Positions 47,310 to 60,214 of a stretch of 64,000 nt of DNA are shown here, in pieces. Positions within the stretch are counted from its first letter, which is position 1. Every line of letters begins with the position of its first letter. A program made the translations under genes and the position numbers. The stretch is from the NCBI GenBank assembly GCA_963978545.1, contig OZ021722.1, positions 14,192,801 to 14,256,800 on the forward strand. Direction: 5' to 3'. The notes beneath the pieces are model-generated. The model had not been told where the DNA came from. It saw nothing but the letters and a program-made list of their open reading frames with translations, and did no database searches. The DNA comes from Linyphia triangularis (taxonomy: Eukaryota > Arthropoda > Arachnida > Araneae > Linyphiidae).

Positions 47310-48666
47310 GCAATTATATAAAACTATGCAAAATTTAGAAAAAATTATAATATTGCTCCAAGTTAATATAAAAATTGATTTTTTTTTTTATCAAATACTG
47401 TTTTTCTAAAAACAATTTTTTTTAAAAAAAAACAACATGTTTTTTGTAATCAAAGAAAAGAAGCAATGATTCTTCAGAAATGATTCTTTTTTATACACGA
47501 AAATTATTGCCAGTACGTACATTATCTTTCTAAAAAAATTAAAATAATGTGTTTCTGTCTTGCTGTAGTAAAAATTTTCACTTTTGCCAATTTTTCTGAG
47601 CAAAAAAACGTTAAATTTACTTATAAGATTCATTTTTTTTTTTTTAAATTTTATTTTGATTAAACTTTCCTTTGGAATAGTTTTGAATTTTTTTTTTCGT
47701 ACACTCTTTTTTTCTAACTTTAAAGTACTTCATACTTTACACTTTATATGATACTTTTCTTTAATGTCGATTATATCGAATGAATTCACTATTGATACTC
47801 CGGTTCTATATATCCTATGTAATAAATAAAATTTGTCAATAATAAAACTTTTTTTTTTTTTTTTTAATTCTTGTTTAGTATAATTTTTTTTTTAAATTCT
47901 ATCTCAATACCGATCCAAAAATTACTTGCAGAATATCATATTAAATATTAATTGATTATTAATAAATGATTTACGTGATTTTTTCTTTGATTACATATAC
48001 ATTAGGAATTGCCAAATTTGACTCAAGTCTGAGCTTGTGTTTTTTGATTTTAAAATATTCCCGAATTCATTACCATTAAAACGATACCATTTTCTCTCTG
48101 AGACTCAAATTATTTTTTAAATTACAGTAGGTTTTGTGAACCTGTTTTGTATCATGTTCTGACATTTTGGTGTTATATAACTTCACGCCAACGGTCGTAA
48201 CTTCATAATAAACGGTCCGATTTACAAAATTCTAATTTTGTTTTGTAGACAGTAGTTGTGAATGTCTTTTCTATGGAGAATCTAATATATATAGTTATAA
48301 ACACATTTTTTATGAATATTTTAATCTTAATTTTTTGTTAAAAACTGTGTATTTTTTAAAACTATTTATTCAAAAACTTATAATTAAATAAATATTGAAG
48401 CCAAATTCAAAATTCTCTACAGGAACATGCATCAATATAATATCTCTTATTTGCAATAAAAATAATACCTTTAAGTTAATTACAAGTTTATTTATGTATG
48501 TTCTAATAATGTTCTAATTAGTCACTTTAATTGCAATTAGCTGATTAAAAAATTGACGGTAAAACAAAGTTTATAAAATGCATCATTTTTAATTCTGATA
48601 TACTGCCAAAAAGTTTGAAATTATAACCTAAAAATTAAAAAAAATCATCGCAATTGCATATGTATA
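46822..48666. other. Intergenic, extremely A+T-rich with many poly-T runs
   Basis: Poly-T tracts near 46914-46930, 47282-47309, 47632-47645 and 47849-47866. No gene recognised; the 75-codon frame at 47406-47633 is low-complexity Phe/Lys. Confidence 0.6.
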
Positions 48667-48674
48667 CCTTAAAC

Positions 48675-49378
48675 CAACGTTCGCCACTAACTTTTAGAGG
48701 AGGGGCCGTATTACTTACGTTGGAGCTTATCGCTGGCCGGATGCATCAATGCATGCATTTTTATTAGCGATTTAACAATATATAGCATTTCTGAAAACTG
48801 AAAAAATTAAAAAATTTTATCTTAATCAAATTACAATTGATATTTGATTATTTTTTTAAATAATTAAAAAATAATAATTTTCATTATTAGTAAATTAAAG
48901 TCTAAAAGAGAAGTGAATCTTTGAATCCAACGTGACAATGGAGCTTGACCTAACACATAATAAAAGTATTTATACTGTACTTCCAAATTGCTTTATTTTA
49001 ATTGATATCAATTGTGACATGATGGCGGTCGAAGTCATTTAGTATATTTTGTGATAGAGTCGATATCTGTCGCTGTATTTGTTACAGCCAATCTTTATAA
49101 ATTGCCCAAGTGAGATTCAGTTAAATTATTCCTGTATTCTTTATAAAAACCATCTTGCTGAAAGCTTCATAGTTTCTTTGGACACGCAGTGGAGAACTCT
49201 ATTCTAAACAGTTAACACATGCTATTATATTTCGGACAAATTACAATTTTGTAAAAAAATTAGTCCATATCGTGAAATTTAATAATTTTTTTTATCTTCT
49301 GTGCTGTTGGTGGGCCGCAGAAAAATCCGTCGCGGGCCAAATTCGGCCCGCGGGCCGCGTAGTGGCTAAAACCTTTGG
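48675..49378. mobile_element. 704-bp hAT-like element with 8-bp TSD ccttaaac
   Basis: ccttaaac occurs at 48667-48674 and again at 49379-49386. The left end caacgttcgccacta and the inverted right end ccaaaggttttagccacta are related, and both lead into ggggcc / gggccgcggg text. A G+C-rich end (cggcccgcgggccgcg) stands out in this A+T-rich window. No transposase. Confidence 0.7.
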
Positions 49379-49469
49379 CCTTAAACCATTTAGCTAAGTG
49401 GTTCTCACATCATTTTAGTATAGTAATTTACTAAGAAACCCATGCTAAATCATACTTCTCGAGGTTGAT

Positions 49470-49645
49470 TGTTTTCAGATTATCTGGCGCCGTCAGCAAC
49501 ACGAGGGCTATAATGCGCCGAAACATTCATCATTAGACAAGCCAACATACATTTACAAACACCCATGCCAACACGGGACTAGAACCCGCAACCTTTCGGT
49601 CTAGAAGCTAGCACGCTAACCACTATACCGTTTGGTCGACCTTCT
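49470..49645 (-). mobile_element. tRNA-derived SINE, family S2 (minus orientation)
   Basis: On the minus strand it reads ggtatagtggttagcgtgc (A-box-like, 49616-49627 region) and gcgggttctagtcccg (B-box-like, 49575-49587 region), then gttggcatgggtgtttg and a body ending in tgctgacggcgccagataat. A typical tRNA-SINE layout with a body different from family S1. Confidence 0.75.
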
Positions 49646-49729
49646 CGAGGTTGAACCAGAAACTCCATATCAATATTATTTATTTTGTTTGTTTTCTAAC
49701 TTCTCGTCGTTTTTTCCCTAAACATCTGC

Positions 49730-49815
49730 ATAAATTTAATGTAAATGAAATTTAATGTAATGTAATTAAATTTAACATTGTTACATTAAATTTAATGTAA
49801 ATTTAATGTAATGAA
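49730..49815. repeat. Short tandem/inverted aatttaatgta repeats
   Basis: aatttaatgta and its relatives recur at least six times in about 80 bp (taaatttaatgtaaatg, gaaatttaatgtaatgtaat), with a partial palindrome around aacattgttacatt. Confidence 0.55.
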
Positions 49816-50204
49816 AAAGTAAATACTGGCCATGCTCCTTACACAGATCCAGAAAATATATTCTTACATTTTTTCAAAAGAATTCCATTTGACCTAATCC
49901 TCGAGTTTTGAAAATACAAGAATTGTCAAAAATTCAAATAAAAAATGCTTTTGAAATTTACTTAACTTATTTGTCATATTTATGATGACATTCTGCAGGA
50001 ATATTATTGGATAGATGTTGATGTGCAATTTTAAAAATTTATACTAAACAGGAATAAAAAAAAGTTTTATAAGAAACAAATTGTATTTATTACATATAGA
50101 TTCGAAGTTTCAACAGTAAGTTCATTCAATATAATAATCGACATTAGAAAAAGTATCAAATGCTTTGTCCGAAAATAAAATAATTATCTGTTCCGAAAGA
50201 AAGT

Positions 50205-50400
50205 TCGTTCAAAATAAAATTAAAAATACACACACACACACATTTTTTCTAGGTGACTTTTTTTTAAATCAGAATGTTCCAAAGTGTTGAGAAAAGCAAA
50301 AAAAAAAAAAAAAAATTTTTTTTTTTTTTTGACCGAATGCTATACTTTCATTACTGTACCGTATGTATGTATATAAATATGGGTAATTGAAAGTAAAAAC
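50205..50400 (+). repeat. Dispersed LINE-like 3' tail, copy 1
   Basis: Shares ttttttctaggtgac, atcagaatgttccaaa, gaccgaatgctatactttcat and atgggtaattgaaagtaaaa with the copy at 50690-51110. An (AC)n tract (50229-50241) and an A18-T17 junction (50301-50330) lie within. Confidence 0.6.
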
Positions 50401-50689
50401 TAGGAGTGTGGAACATCGCACAACTTTCAATTACACTATATTACTGATGTGGATTTGTGTCATTTATCGTTTTTATATTTTCATCATTTGCTTAGAAAAA
50501 ATGGTCAGTTTGGCGATAATTCTAATACACGAGTCTTTTTTTAAAAAAAAAAAAAACTTTGCCAAAAGGGTGTTTTTCGCGAAATACTTTTTGAAAATTC
50601 CTATATTATCCTTTGCTATAATTGAAACTGAGGAGAGGAGAAGAAACGATCGTTGATGAGCTATGTTCAAGCAAAGAGGACTCCATTAA

Positions 50690-51110
50690 AGCATTTTTAC
50701 GGGGATTTCGGATGTTGGGATGTTTAGAACACCTTAAGAGGCATTAGAGCAGCGATTTTTATCAAAATCGTTCGAGCAGCTTTTTTAGCAATCAATGAAA
50801 AACATGATTTTTTCAATGGCAGCTACTTTATGCTCATGCCTGATTTTGACGAAAACCTTAATGGTAGGTCCTTGGGTCATCACCAACTTGCTCACCAAAT
50901 TTGAACATCTTAGGTTAATTTGTTCGGGAGTTATGCTGACCACGTACACACAGACAGACATTTTTTTCTAGATCACTTTTTTGAGATCAGGATGTTCCAA
51001 AACGTGGAGAAATGTAAAAAAAAATCGATTTTTTTTTTTACCGAATCCTATACTTTCATAACCCTTTGTATTACATATGGGTAATTGAAAGCAAAAATAT
51101 TCATTGAGCA
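50690..51110 (+). repeat. Dispersed LINE-like 3' tail, copy 2
   Basis: Contains accaacttgctcaccaaatt, ttcgggagttatgctgacca, cacacagacagaca and then the same blocks as copy 1. The cacagacagaca-type tail is common at the 3' ends of arthropod non-LTR elements; class assignment is inference. A (TA)n array follows directly. Confidence 0.55.
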
Positions 51111-51116
51111 TTTGAT

Positions 51117-51880
<764 letters not shown>

Positions 51881-52160
51881 TTAGAAGGAAAAACAACACA
51901 TTCAGTTCTAAGTTAATATGACGTCAAAAGATCTGAAATAACTCGGCTTGAAACGCAGCAGCGGAAACCATCAGTTTTGCAAGTTTCTCGCAAATCGCAC
52001 CAACCGGCACAAGATATGGCAGCTGTCTAAAAAACTCACACCAACTATTTGGCAGAAACCTCACGATAACCATAGAAACGGAAGGATCTCTGGACATCCT
52101 AACTATAAAGTAGCGTTTTGACAGGAAAGCGATCGGACGGGGTTTTTCAGGCCTTTTCTT
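51881..52160. other. Higher-complexity segment with a palindromic CRE-like site
   Basis: Less A+T-rich than its surroundings and not recognised as a repeat. tgacgtca (CREB/ATF consensus) occurs at 51919-51926. On the minus strand a 57-codon frame (52097 to 51924) starts MSRDPSVSMVIVRFLPNSWC and is preceded by a possible acceptor (atagttag|G). It could be an exon or promoter, or chance. Confidence 0.3.
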
Positions 52161-52872
52161 TTCTTAATATTTAAGTACCTAATTTTTTTTTAAAGAACTT
52201 TTGTTTGAATATTTGGATTTAGAAAGAAATTTTTCATAAGTATAAACTAGTTTCACTCGTTTTTAAAAGAAGCGGGAATTGTCTATTATGCTGTTTTTGT
52301 CGATGCTTACGGGATAATTTCATCAATTCCAGCGGCTTACAGAAAAATTTACAAAATACAAATGGAATATTTTGTCACTGATGCATTCTGAAGACTGATG
52401 CATATAGAAACCCAAGACGAATAAATTTCCCCAGCATTGCATTGTTTGATACATGGGCTATGAAGCAAGCCAACTAATTTTACATTTGTATGTTTCCAGA
52501 AATACATATTTCATAAGGGTTTATTGATTTATTTCGCCACTTTAAGTGATCTTCATTCTGCGTCCTATAAAGTTAAGATATCGAAAACGGAGAAAGGAAA
52601 GAGAAAAATAATTTCGGTCTTGCTCAATTTTGTTCATGTCATTATTTATTTCTACAGAGCACTGCATATCCGAAAGTTCAGAGAAGAATGTCAGCTCATT
52701 CAATCGTAAAGCTCTATAGATTTTAAATATATTTAAGCATTCTCACAACAGCATTTTCGTGAGAAAACTTGGCAATTTATCAATTTATTATTTTTATTTT
52801 TTAAATTGATAATGCTAACTTTGATTATGTGTGGGTGTGTTTGAGACGATTTTTTTTTTTTTTTTTTTTTTG

Positions 52873-53081
52873 GAGGATTAATTAACCCACTTGCTGTCAT
52901 CTAATCGAACTGAGACTGGGCAGATAGATTCGTTGTAGCTGACAATGCATTTTATCAAGTTCTGTCACACTTACTTTTAAACCTGTTTTTATAACAGACA
53001 CGGAGGACTAATTAACGAACTTGTCGTCATTCAATCGAGCTGAAACTTGGAAGGATAGACTCGTTGTCGATGACAATACAT
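52873..53081. repeat. Diverged 130-bp duplication carrying a shared 35-bp motif
   Basis: 52873-52949 and 53003-53081 both read ggagga-taattaac, acttg-tcgtcat, aatcga-ctga, gatagattcgttgt and gacaatacat with variations. Read inverted, the core is gattagatgacggcaagt, which also occurs at 19183, 53717 and 53846. Confidence 0.6.
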
Positions 53082-53369
53082 AATAAGTTTTTTGGGAAAA
53101 GTTAGTCGATAGCACGCGAAATCTATGGTTTTCTTCGTAGTGGTCCAACACTATGAAAAGTCTATCCAAGCTCAAAATCACTTAAATAAGTTGCAAAAAG
53201 ATGACGTTGCATTTAAAAGATTTACACATGGAATCGCCTTTTCTAATTTCCAAACAATTTAAAAAAGTAAACAACTTATGAATTTTTTTTTTTCCTTCAT
53301 TTCAGAATCAGTTAAAATTCATTTAAAATGCTATTTTCGTGAAAATTTCAATCAAAAAGCAAATATAAT

Positions 53370-53720
53370 AATATAACCCATAAAAGCAAAGTTTTTAATG
53401 TTAATCCTTTATATGCATTGCCAATTTTTTATATTTATTGACATAGAGCTGTTTCTGTTGCCAGCGTGTGCTTGGTGTTTACGTCTAATTTTAAATATCA
53501 AAAATACCTCTATAAGAAACATCTCTATCAGAAACATTTCTATCCGGTAAACTACTTTTCAAAATTTATTCATTAAAAATGAATGTGAATTTATGCACTC
53601 ACTTCTAAATATCTTTTATTTATTCCGATTAAAACAATTTTAGTATTTATTTTTTAAAACAGTTTTGGCAACAGTAGGAAAGAGTTTCTTCAATGATCTG
53701 TTAAATGCCATTTCAGTGCG
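53370..53720. repeat. Dispersed repeat, copy B (paired with 6385-6760)
   Basis: Same ordered blocks as copy A: agcaaagtttttaatgttaat, tgtgcttggtgttta, aattttaaatat, attaaaaatgaatgtgaatt and ttttatttattccgattaaaac. It contains a small local duplication (aacatctctatc / aacatttctatc, near 53519-53545). Confidence 0.65.
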
Positions 53721-54156
53721 ATTGGATGACGGCAAGTTGGTTTTATAAGTATGCCGTAAAAGCGACCTTTAAGTGACAGTGACAGCCGCCAAAATTTGAT
53801 AGAAGGCATTATCATAGACATCGAATACATCTGTCAAGTTTTAGCTCGATTGGATGACGGCAAGAGGGTTAACATAAAGGATTTATATTGACTTCGATTT
53901 CTTTCTTACCTCATCCCTTTCTTCCTTACAGAGAAAGTGTTTGCATTTTTTTTTCTTTTTTTTAACTGAATTCTTGTTTGACTGAACTTCTTTTCTGCAC
54001 TGGGACACCGTTTAGGAATGATGAAGAAGCCGTACTGTCGAGTAGGTCGTTAGACTCGGCACTCTGTTGCTTTGGCGGGATCTCAAAAATGTCTTGGCCG
54101 CTTATCACACGTGTTACTTTTTCTACTAAGGAACTATGAAGCGGAAGATTATTTAC

Positions 54157-54284
54157 CTGGGATTCCCCATTGAATAGAAATGTATCACTGGTTTAGTTCT
54201 TGCATAAAACTGCTGACAATGAATATAGTACATGCATCCCGTAGCTATCCCAGTGATCGACAAACCTAGACTGGAGAGCTGCAT
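54157..54284 (-). CDS. Unidentified first-exon candidate, small membrane protein (weak)
   Basis: From an ATG in an ideal context (gccgccATGc) 42 codons read MQLSSLGLSITGIATGCMYY, IHCQQFYARTKPVIHFYSMG and NP. They end at a donor-like AG|GTAAAT, phase 2. LSSLGLSITGIATGCMYYI could be one membrane-spanning segment. The frame is also open upstream for another 37 codons. I do not recognise the protein. A phase-compatible downstream piece exists at 51924-52098, but nothing proves the join. It could be a real short gene or an open frame by chance. Confidence 0.25.
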
Positions 54285-54399
54285 GGCGGCTTGTGTGCGG
54301 CTATGACTCGAATTGATTTGGATTATGTGCGGGGTGTCGATCATGTTGACGTATTGTTTACTTTTTGAATTGCTGCACTTTAAATTGTACATTTTAATA

Positions 54400-56418
54400 A
54401 TTTAAAAAAATATTTATATATATTTAAAGTTTTAAATGTTATTTTTTTATTGTTATTTGTTATTGTGGAACAGAGGTAAAAATTAAGAAAAGCTGCTCAA
54501 GATTCCATCTTATAAGTAATCTATGAATTGAAATAACAATAAAAAGAACAACAAAAATAACAATATAAATTTTATTTAAAATTTGCAACTAATTTTTTTT
54601 TTTTTTTTTTTTTTTTTCAAATGTTCCTGCTCCTCAATAATTAGTGCTAAGTTTCCGATGGGATAATGGAATATTTCATGTGCTATATCACACGTGTCAG
54701 TTGCATTTCATGTAGTTTTGTGAAAGATTGCTGTCCCGAAACAGTCAGACAGAGCTTTTGCATAAACATCTCTCTACATCAAGGCCGTACTATACTTTTA
54801 TTTCAGGGGGGGGGGGGGGTATAATAATTTTTTTTACATCTACACAAAAATGGAAAAGCTGTGAATAAAACACAATCAATACCTGTAGTTTAATGTATTC
54901 TAAGTTAATGCACTCTGTTCAGTATATAATTTTTAGAAGATTTTTTTTTTTTTTAAATTCTATAACCCCCCCCCCCCCCCTCTCTCTCCTTGGAAACGGC
55001 TCAGCTCTTCATTAATGTAGTGCTGAATCTAAAACTCTACAAAGTTATACCATGAAATAAAACGCGACTAACACAACACTTTCAGATGTGTTCAATTATC
55101 ATTTTAAAGAGAGATAATTTATAAATTAAATTTTTTTTTTAACTCTGTGTTGCTGGCTACAATTTTTTTTTTTTTTTTTTATTTCAAAAAGTAACAACCA
55201 GGTAATCTGGATTATTTTGACGTAATCAATAAGTTATTTACGATTCAATTTCTTTGACTAGAGAAAAGTAATGTCAAAGTTACTTGAAATTTTTTCAATA
55301 AATTTTGTATAAATTTGGTGACACAAGTTTGTTGCTGTCAAATTATGTTTCATGCCCCAATCTTCTGAACATTAAAGTATTTGCCTAATCGAAGTTTCTT
55401 ATTGCAGTTTCTCGGCTGTGTTGTTTTCACAAATGGTTAATGACTTCCAAATCGGTATTTAATGAAGGAAATTCTTTCAACATATCAGCTCATTTTGTTA
55501 GAGCGTAACCCTGATGAATGAACTACGAATTAACGGGATAGCTTCGCATTCGCTGAACCTGAATGGTTTCGTGTGCAAAGTGATATCACTTTTGAGATAT
55601 GTGGTTCAAGGCTGGATCCAGGGGGGGGGGGGAGGAGTTGGGTTGTAAGAATCCATCCCCCCCACGAAATATTTTCCATTATATATTATAGGGGATGTAC
55701 GTAAATTACAATTCAAATCAAGTACGATTTTGACCTTTTTATGATCCCTCTCCCGTTTGAGTATTCCCCACCCCTAAAATTACTTCTAAAAATTACTTTT
55801 TAATTCATTTTAAATATTAAAATATATATATATTTATGTAGTTTTGAAAGTAACTCGAATATAATTTGGTCCAACGTATTGCAAATTAGTTTTCTTGGTC
55901 AAAATCATCTCGAATGTAAAGTAAGTTTTTTATTAAACTTTAAATTGAAAAAAAAAAAAAAAAATGTGCGGATAAAATTTTTCTTTTAAAAGTAAAACTG
56001 CTACGTCACACAAGCGTCACCCCATCCCTCCTCCATGTCAAGGTCCTTCACGATGGACAACCCCCCAAATATACATATATATATCTTATTATCAAGAATA
56101 ACATCAAAGTTAACCTGCAATAAGTTGAGATGATTCCAAAACTACATAAATGTGTATTATTTTTAATTTCATTAACAAAAGGGGATGGTAAAATACATTT
56201 TTTTTTTCAAGAAGGGAAGGAGTGACAGCAAAGTGACGTAAGTGACAAAGTGACGTTATGGTCGAAGATTTGATTAAATACATATAACAAGATGACTAAT
56301 AATTTAAGTTGAGAGTGAAAAATAAACATGTATGACCCAGTAAAACAAATTAAAGTAAAAAACCAACTAACTAAGTTATCGGTGCTAATGCCAAGCGACT
56401 ACATTAGAGTGATGCAAG
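54400..56418. other. Intergenic; homopolymer-rich (G14, C15, G12 and poly-T runs)
   Basis: G run at 54806-54819, C run at 54966-54980, G run at 55621-55632, poly-T runs near 54594-54617, 54942-54954 and 55164-55180. Text around 55608 (aaggctggatccaggggg) resembles a common DNA-transposon terminus, but no partner end was found. No gene recognised. Confidence 0.55.
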
Positions 56419-56641
<223 letters not shown>

Positions 56642-57067
56642 CGTTGTTTTAAACGTCGTTAACTAATAATAAAATTTTTATTTCTTAGTTATATATTTAT
56701 TACATACATTTAACAAGTTACACAAAAGAGAAAAAGGGAAGTATATAGTGAAACAAGATTTCATACAATTTCGGGGGCGGGGGATTCGCTTCTGTCTACG
56801 TCCCTGGATAGGTTAGGGATGTCCTGCCTGCTGTGAAACTAATATATAAGCTTTTTGACAAGTGTGACAAAATGGCGTCTACGTTATACTGTCTTTGGAC
56901 CGTGGTTTTTGTAGATCGCTTGCTGGGCTGTTGCATCTCCAGATGGGGGGAGCTCTAGAAGGCGTTGGCTTCACCGGTGCCCCAAATCCGGATAGTGTTC
57001 TAGCCTTAAGAGGAAGTCCTAGTAAAGATTATTCCCCATACTCGCTATGTTACAATCTTTTAGCCCT
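56642..57067. other. Intergenic; unrecognised higher-complexity patch
   Basis: Around 56870-57060 the composition rises, and an ATG in good context (caaaATGg, 56873) opens only 28 codons. A 60-codon frame at 56895-57077 ends inside the neighbouring MITE. Text at 56790 (gtctacgtccctgg) resembles a transposon terminus. No gene is supported. Confidence 0.4.
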
Positions 57068-57366
57068 GTGCATTTAGAAACTAATTTCTACAAAACCTTG
57101 AAATTCGGTAAGTAGGTACGAAAACGATCAATTAATGAAATGACATAAATTTAAAAAACACGAAAGAAGCGTATATATTTTATTTTATATTTGAAATCCG
57201 TAGATCGATGCACCATCTGGTTTTGTCTTTTGCTATTTTAATTTTCATTTATAATAGATAGACATTAAAGGAAAACAATTAATGTCACTTTATTTCATTA
57301 TAGGGATTTTTTTCGTACCTACTCACCAAATGTCAATGTGTTATAGAAAGTAGTTTCTAAATGCAC
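57068..57366. mobile_element. 299-bp MITE with ~55-bp terminal inverted repeats
   Basis: gtgcatttagaaactaattt at the left continues to gtaagtaggtacgaaaa. Inverted, the right end reads gtgcatttagaaactacttt and continues to gtgagtaggtacgaaaa. The TSD is not clear. No coding capacity. Confidence 0.8.
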
Positions 57367-57605
57367 TTGAGATGACTGGACTTAGCACCACCAGTCATCC
57401 ACTCCGCTATATTCGTGTGTAAAGCTGAAATAAAAACTGGTCTGACTGTGAAGATGGGATATGAAATTCAAATTTTGTGACAACTTGAATTTTAAATTTC
57501 ATTCTCTCTCATGTATATTTAAGTAAGAAAATAAATTGTAATTATAGGTGCAATTTTTTCGCGTTGGCCTTTAAAACAATTAAATATTTATATGAATATA
57601 TGTAT

Positions 57606-58379
57606 CATGGGTGCCCTAAGGAATATTTGCAAGCGGGTGCAAGACTAGACTTTTATCAAAATAATAATTTATTTTTAGAAATGTTAATTAATAATTATGC
57701 ATTATAAATTATGCTCTTTGAGAATAGTTAAAATTCATGGTATGTATTTTTGAAAGCGCAATCCTGTAAAAGAGAAAAAAATACAAAATAGTAAAAATAT
57801 TAAAATATATATTTTTAACGATTTTTCATAATCCAACTCTAGATCTCACGGCATTCAAGAGACAGTGTTTAGAAAAGAGGAAGTCGAAGATGCATTAAAT
57901 ACAGAAGAGTAAAATTTTTTTTTATTTCTTCCAAGTTTCGGATATAATGAGAAAAAAAAAAAAAAAAAAAAAATCAAAGGGAAACACGAAGACAGGAATA
58001 TGTTCAATTGAATGATAGATTTCTAGATAGTATATCAGATGACTTAAATACAAAATATTTTCCTAGAATTTTGAGAACTACACTGGAAATGATTATACAA
58101 TAAAAGGAATAAATATTTCTACTCATCAGCCTCTAATTATTGTAGACAACAAGCGCCAGAAAATCGTTATGCAAGTGGCTATAAAAAACGATATAGGAAA
58201 GAAACAAAAGACTAAATTAATAGAAAAAATAATGCTCATTGTAACAAAAAAAGTAAGCGGCATGCGTGCTTTTTTTTATCTTGGAATTTACAGCTTTTTT
58301 TTTTTTTTTTTTTTTTTAAAATTTTTTTAGGCCAGGGGGTGCAAGTGCACCTCCTTGCACCCTCCTAGGGGCGCCCATG
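57606..58379. mobile_element. 774-bp hAT-like element, perfect 8-bp TSD atatgtat
   Basis: atatgtat occurs at 57598-57605 and 58380-58387. The termini catgggtgccctaa and (inverted) catgggcgcccctagg match, and both are followed by a gtgcaag-rich segment (gcgggtgcaag; ccttgcaccc). Broken interior frames and an A22 run near 57950. No transposase. Confidence 0.82.
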
Positions 58380-58429
58380 ATATGTATCTCAAGCATCTTA
58401 TTACGAAGCAGTCGATTAGAATTACATCG

Positions 58430-58740
58430 GAAATTAATAAGCAGTACTTTCAGAGACAACCAGAATTATTTTTTTGAAGAAGAGAAATCTTTTCCAATAG
58501 GTATCACTACTTTATGCGCAAGCTCAGTTTTGAAGAAAACTTTAATGAAAGGTCCCATAGCTACCACTAACTCGTATGCCAAAGTTGAACATCGTAATTT
58601 AATTCCTTCTTCACACATACATTAGTTTATGATCACTTTTTAAAACGTATAGAAATGAAAAGAAAAAAATCTTTTCTTTGACCGAATGCAGTTTTTTCTT
58701 TACCATGTGTTGACATATGGGTAAAAGATAATTTAAAAAT
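58430..58740 (+). repeat. Dispersed LINE-like 3' tail, copy 3 (diverged)
   Basis: Shares ccaaagttgaacatc, gatcacttttt, tttgaccgaatgca and acatatgggtaa with the copies at 50205 and 50690. It starts about 40 bp after the 57606-58379 element. The 82-codon frame at 58377-58625 is a by-product. Confidence 0.5.
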
Positions 58741-58744
58741 ATCG

Positions 58745-59484
58745 ATGTGTATAAATGATTTTGGTAATGCCAAAATCATTTTGGTTTCCATGGTAATAGT
58801 GGAGTGATGTGAAGAACTAGTAAGGTGCTGACATCTATCGTTTAAATGTAAAACTGCCAACTAAAATTAACTTTATAAGGGATATTGAGCTGCCATCTTT
58901 TGTCTATAGATACAATTTTTACATACATACACATTTTTTTTATCAAATATACATTTTTTTACAAATATATTTTTAACATTTTTTACTAATATATTCTTTA
59001 TTGTAAATAGGATTTTTACTTGTACTTCTTAATTTTCAGAAGATAAAATTGAAACTTGCTTTCTTTTATATCCCTTTAAAGGTAGTTAATTACAGTTTTT
59101 CCATCTGTGATGTTTTAAAACCAGGTTCAATTGCCAGCTAATAAAACAACCACTTTTAAAGAGAAGTGGTCTTTATTAACAAGTTACGAAAGTATGTGTT
59201 CAGCATATGTTTTAATTAACTTATTTGTGTTTTGGTTATTTGGTAAATAAAGACTAAAAATATTTTAGAAAAGTCTTGCAATATTTTATAAAAATATTTT
59301 AGAACTGTATTTTATTAAGATAGGGTATTTTTTTCAAATCCTTATCCAAATGTTTAGTAAAAAAATTACAGCAAACACAATATTTTGAAATAATTCTAGC
59401 AGATTATTTAATTTGAATTTATAATGCAATAAAATGATAAAATAGTTCTTAAGAAAAAGTTTTTGTTAAAAAATAATTTTTTTT
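58745..59484. other. Intergenic A+T-rich DNA, no gene recognised
   Basis: Contains a short atgattttg-gtaatgccaaaatcat inverted repeat near 58755-58785. Nothing else structured. Confidence 0.55.
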
Positions 59485-59663
<179 letters not shown>

Positions 59664-60214
59664 CATTTTTTGATTTCCCCATTGTAATACTTTCATATTA
59701 CAAATAACGTATTAAAGGGAAAAAAATATGAAGTTCTTTTTTGCAAAGCAATCCATTTCTGCTAGTTATCCTTATTTTATTTTTTTATATTCTTGATAAT
59801 TTTTTTTCGGAATTATAATATTTGAGGGAGTGGCTTTCACAATAGAAATATCAATTATGCATGAAACTGATTTAGGAAAAAAATATTAAAATTTTTTTCT
59901 TAATTTTTTTTATCGAAGCATAAGTCAATGTATGTGCTTGACAAATATGTATCTAAAAACTATGATGCGATAATACTTTTCTAGCAGTGGAGAAAAAAAG
60001 TAATTTTCGTATATCACTGAATCGTGTGGATGTCTTTGATCAGCTAAAAAAAAAAAAAAGGGGGGGGGGGGAAACAACCTATCTTAAACAAATAAAAATT
60101 CCTAAAGATGGGAAGTTTAAATGCTATTGCTAGAACTTATTTAGGAAACTTTCCCCCGGATTTTATTTAATGGTAGTCCATATACAAGATTGTAGAAGTT
60201 TTGCTTTTATTTTA
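59664..60214. other. Intergenic; A-run followed by G12 at 60060-60071
   Basis: No gene recognised. Confidence 0.55.

Noticed and set aside
56873..57077. Possible small secreted protein starting at a good-context ATG
   Set aside because: The good-context frame is only 28 codons; the longer frame runs into the inverted repeat of the adjacent MITE.
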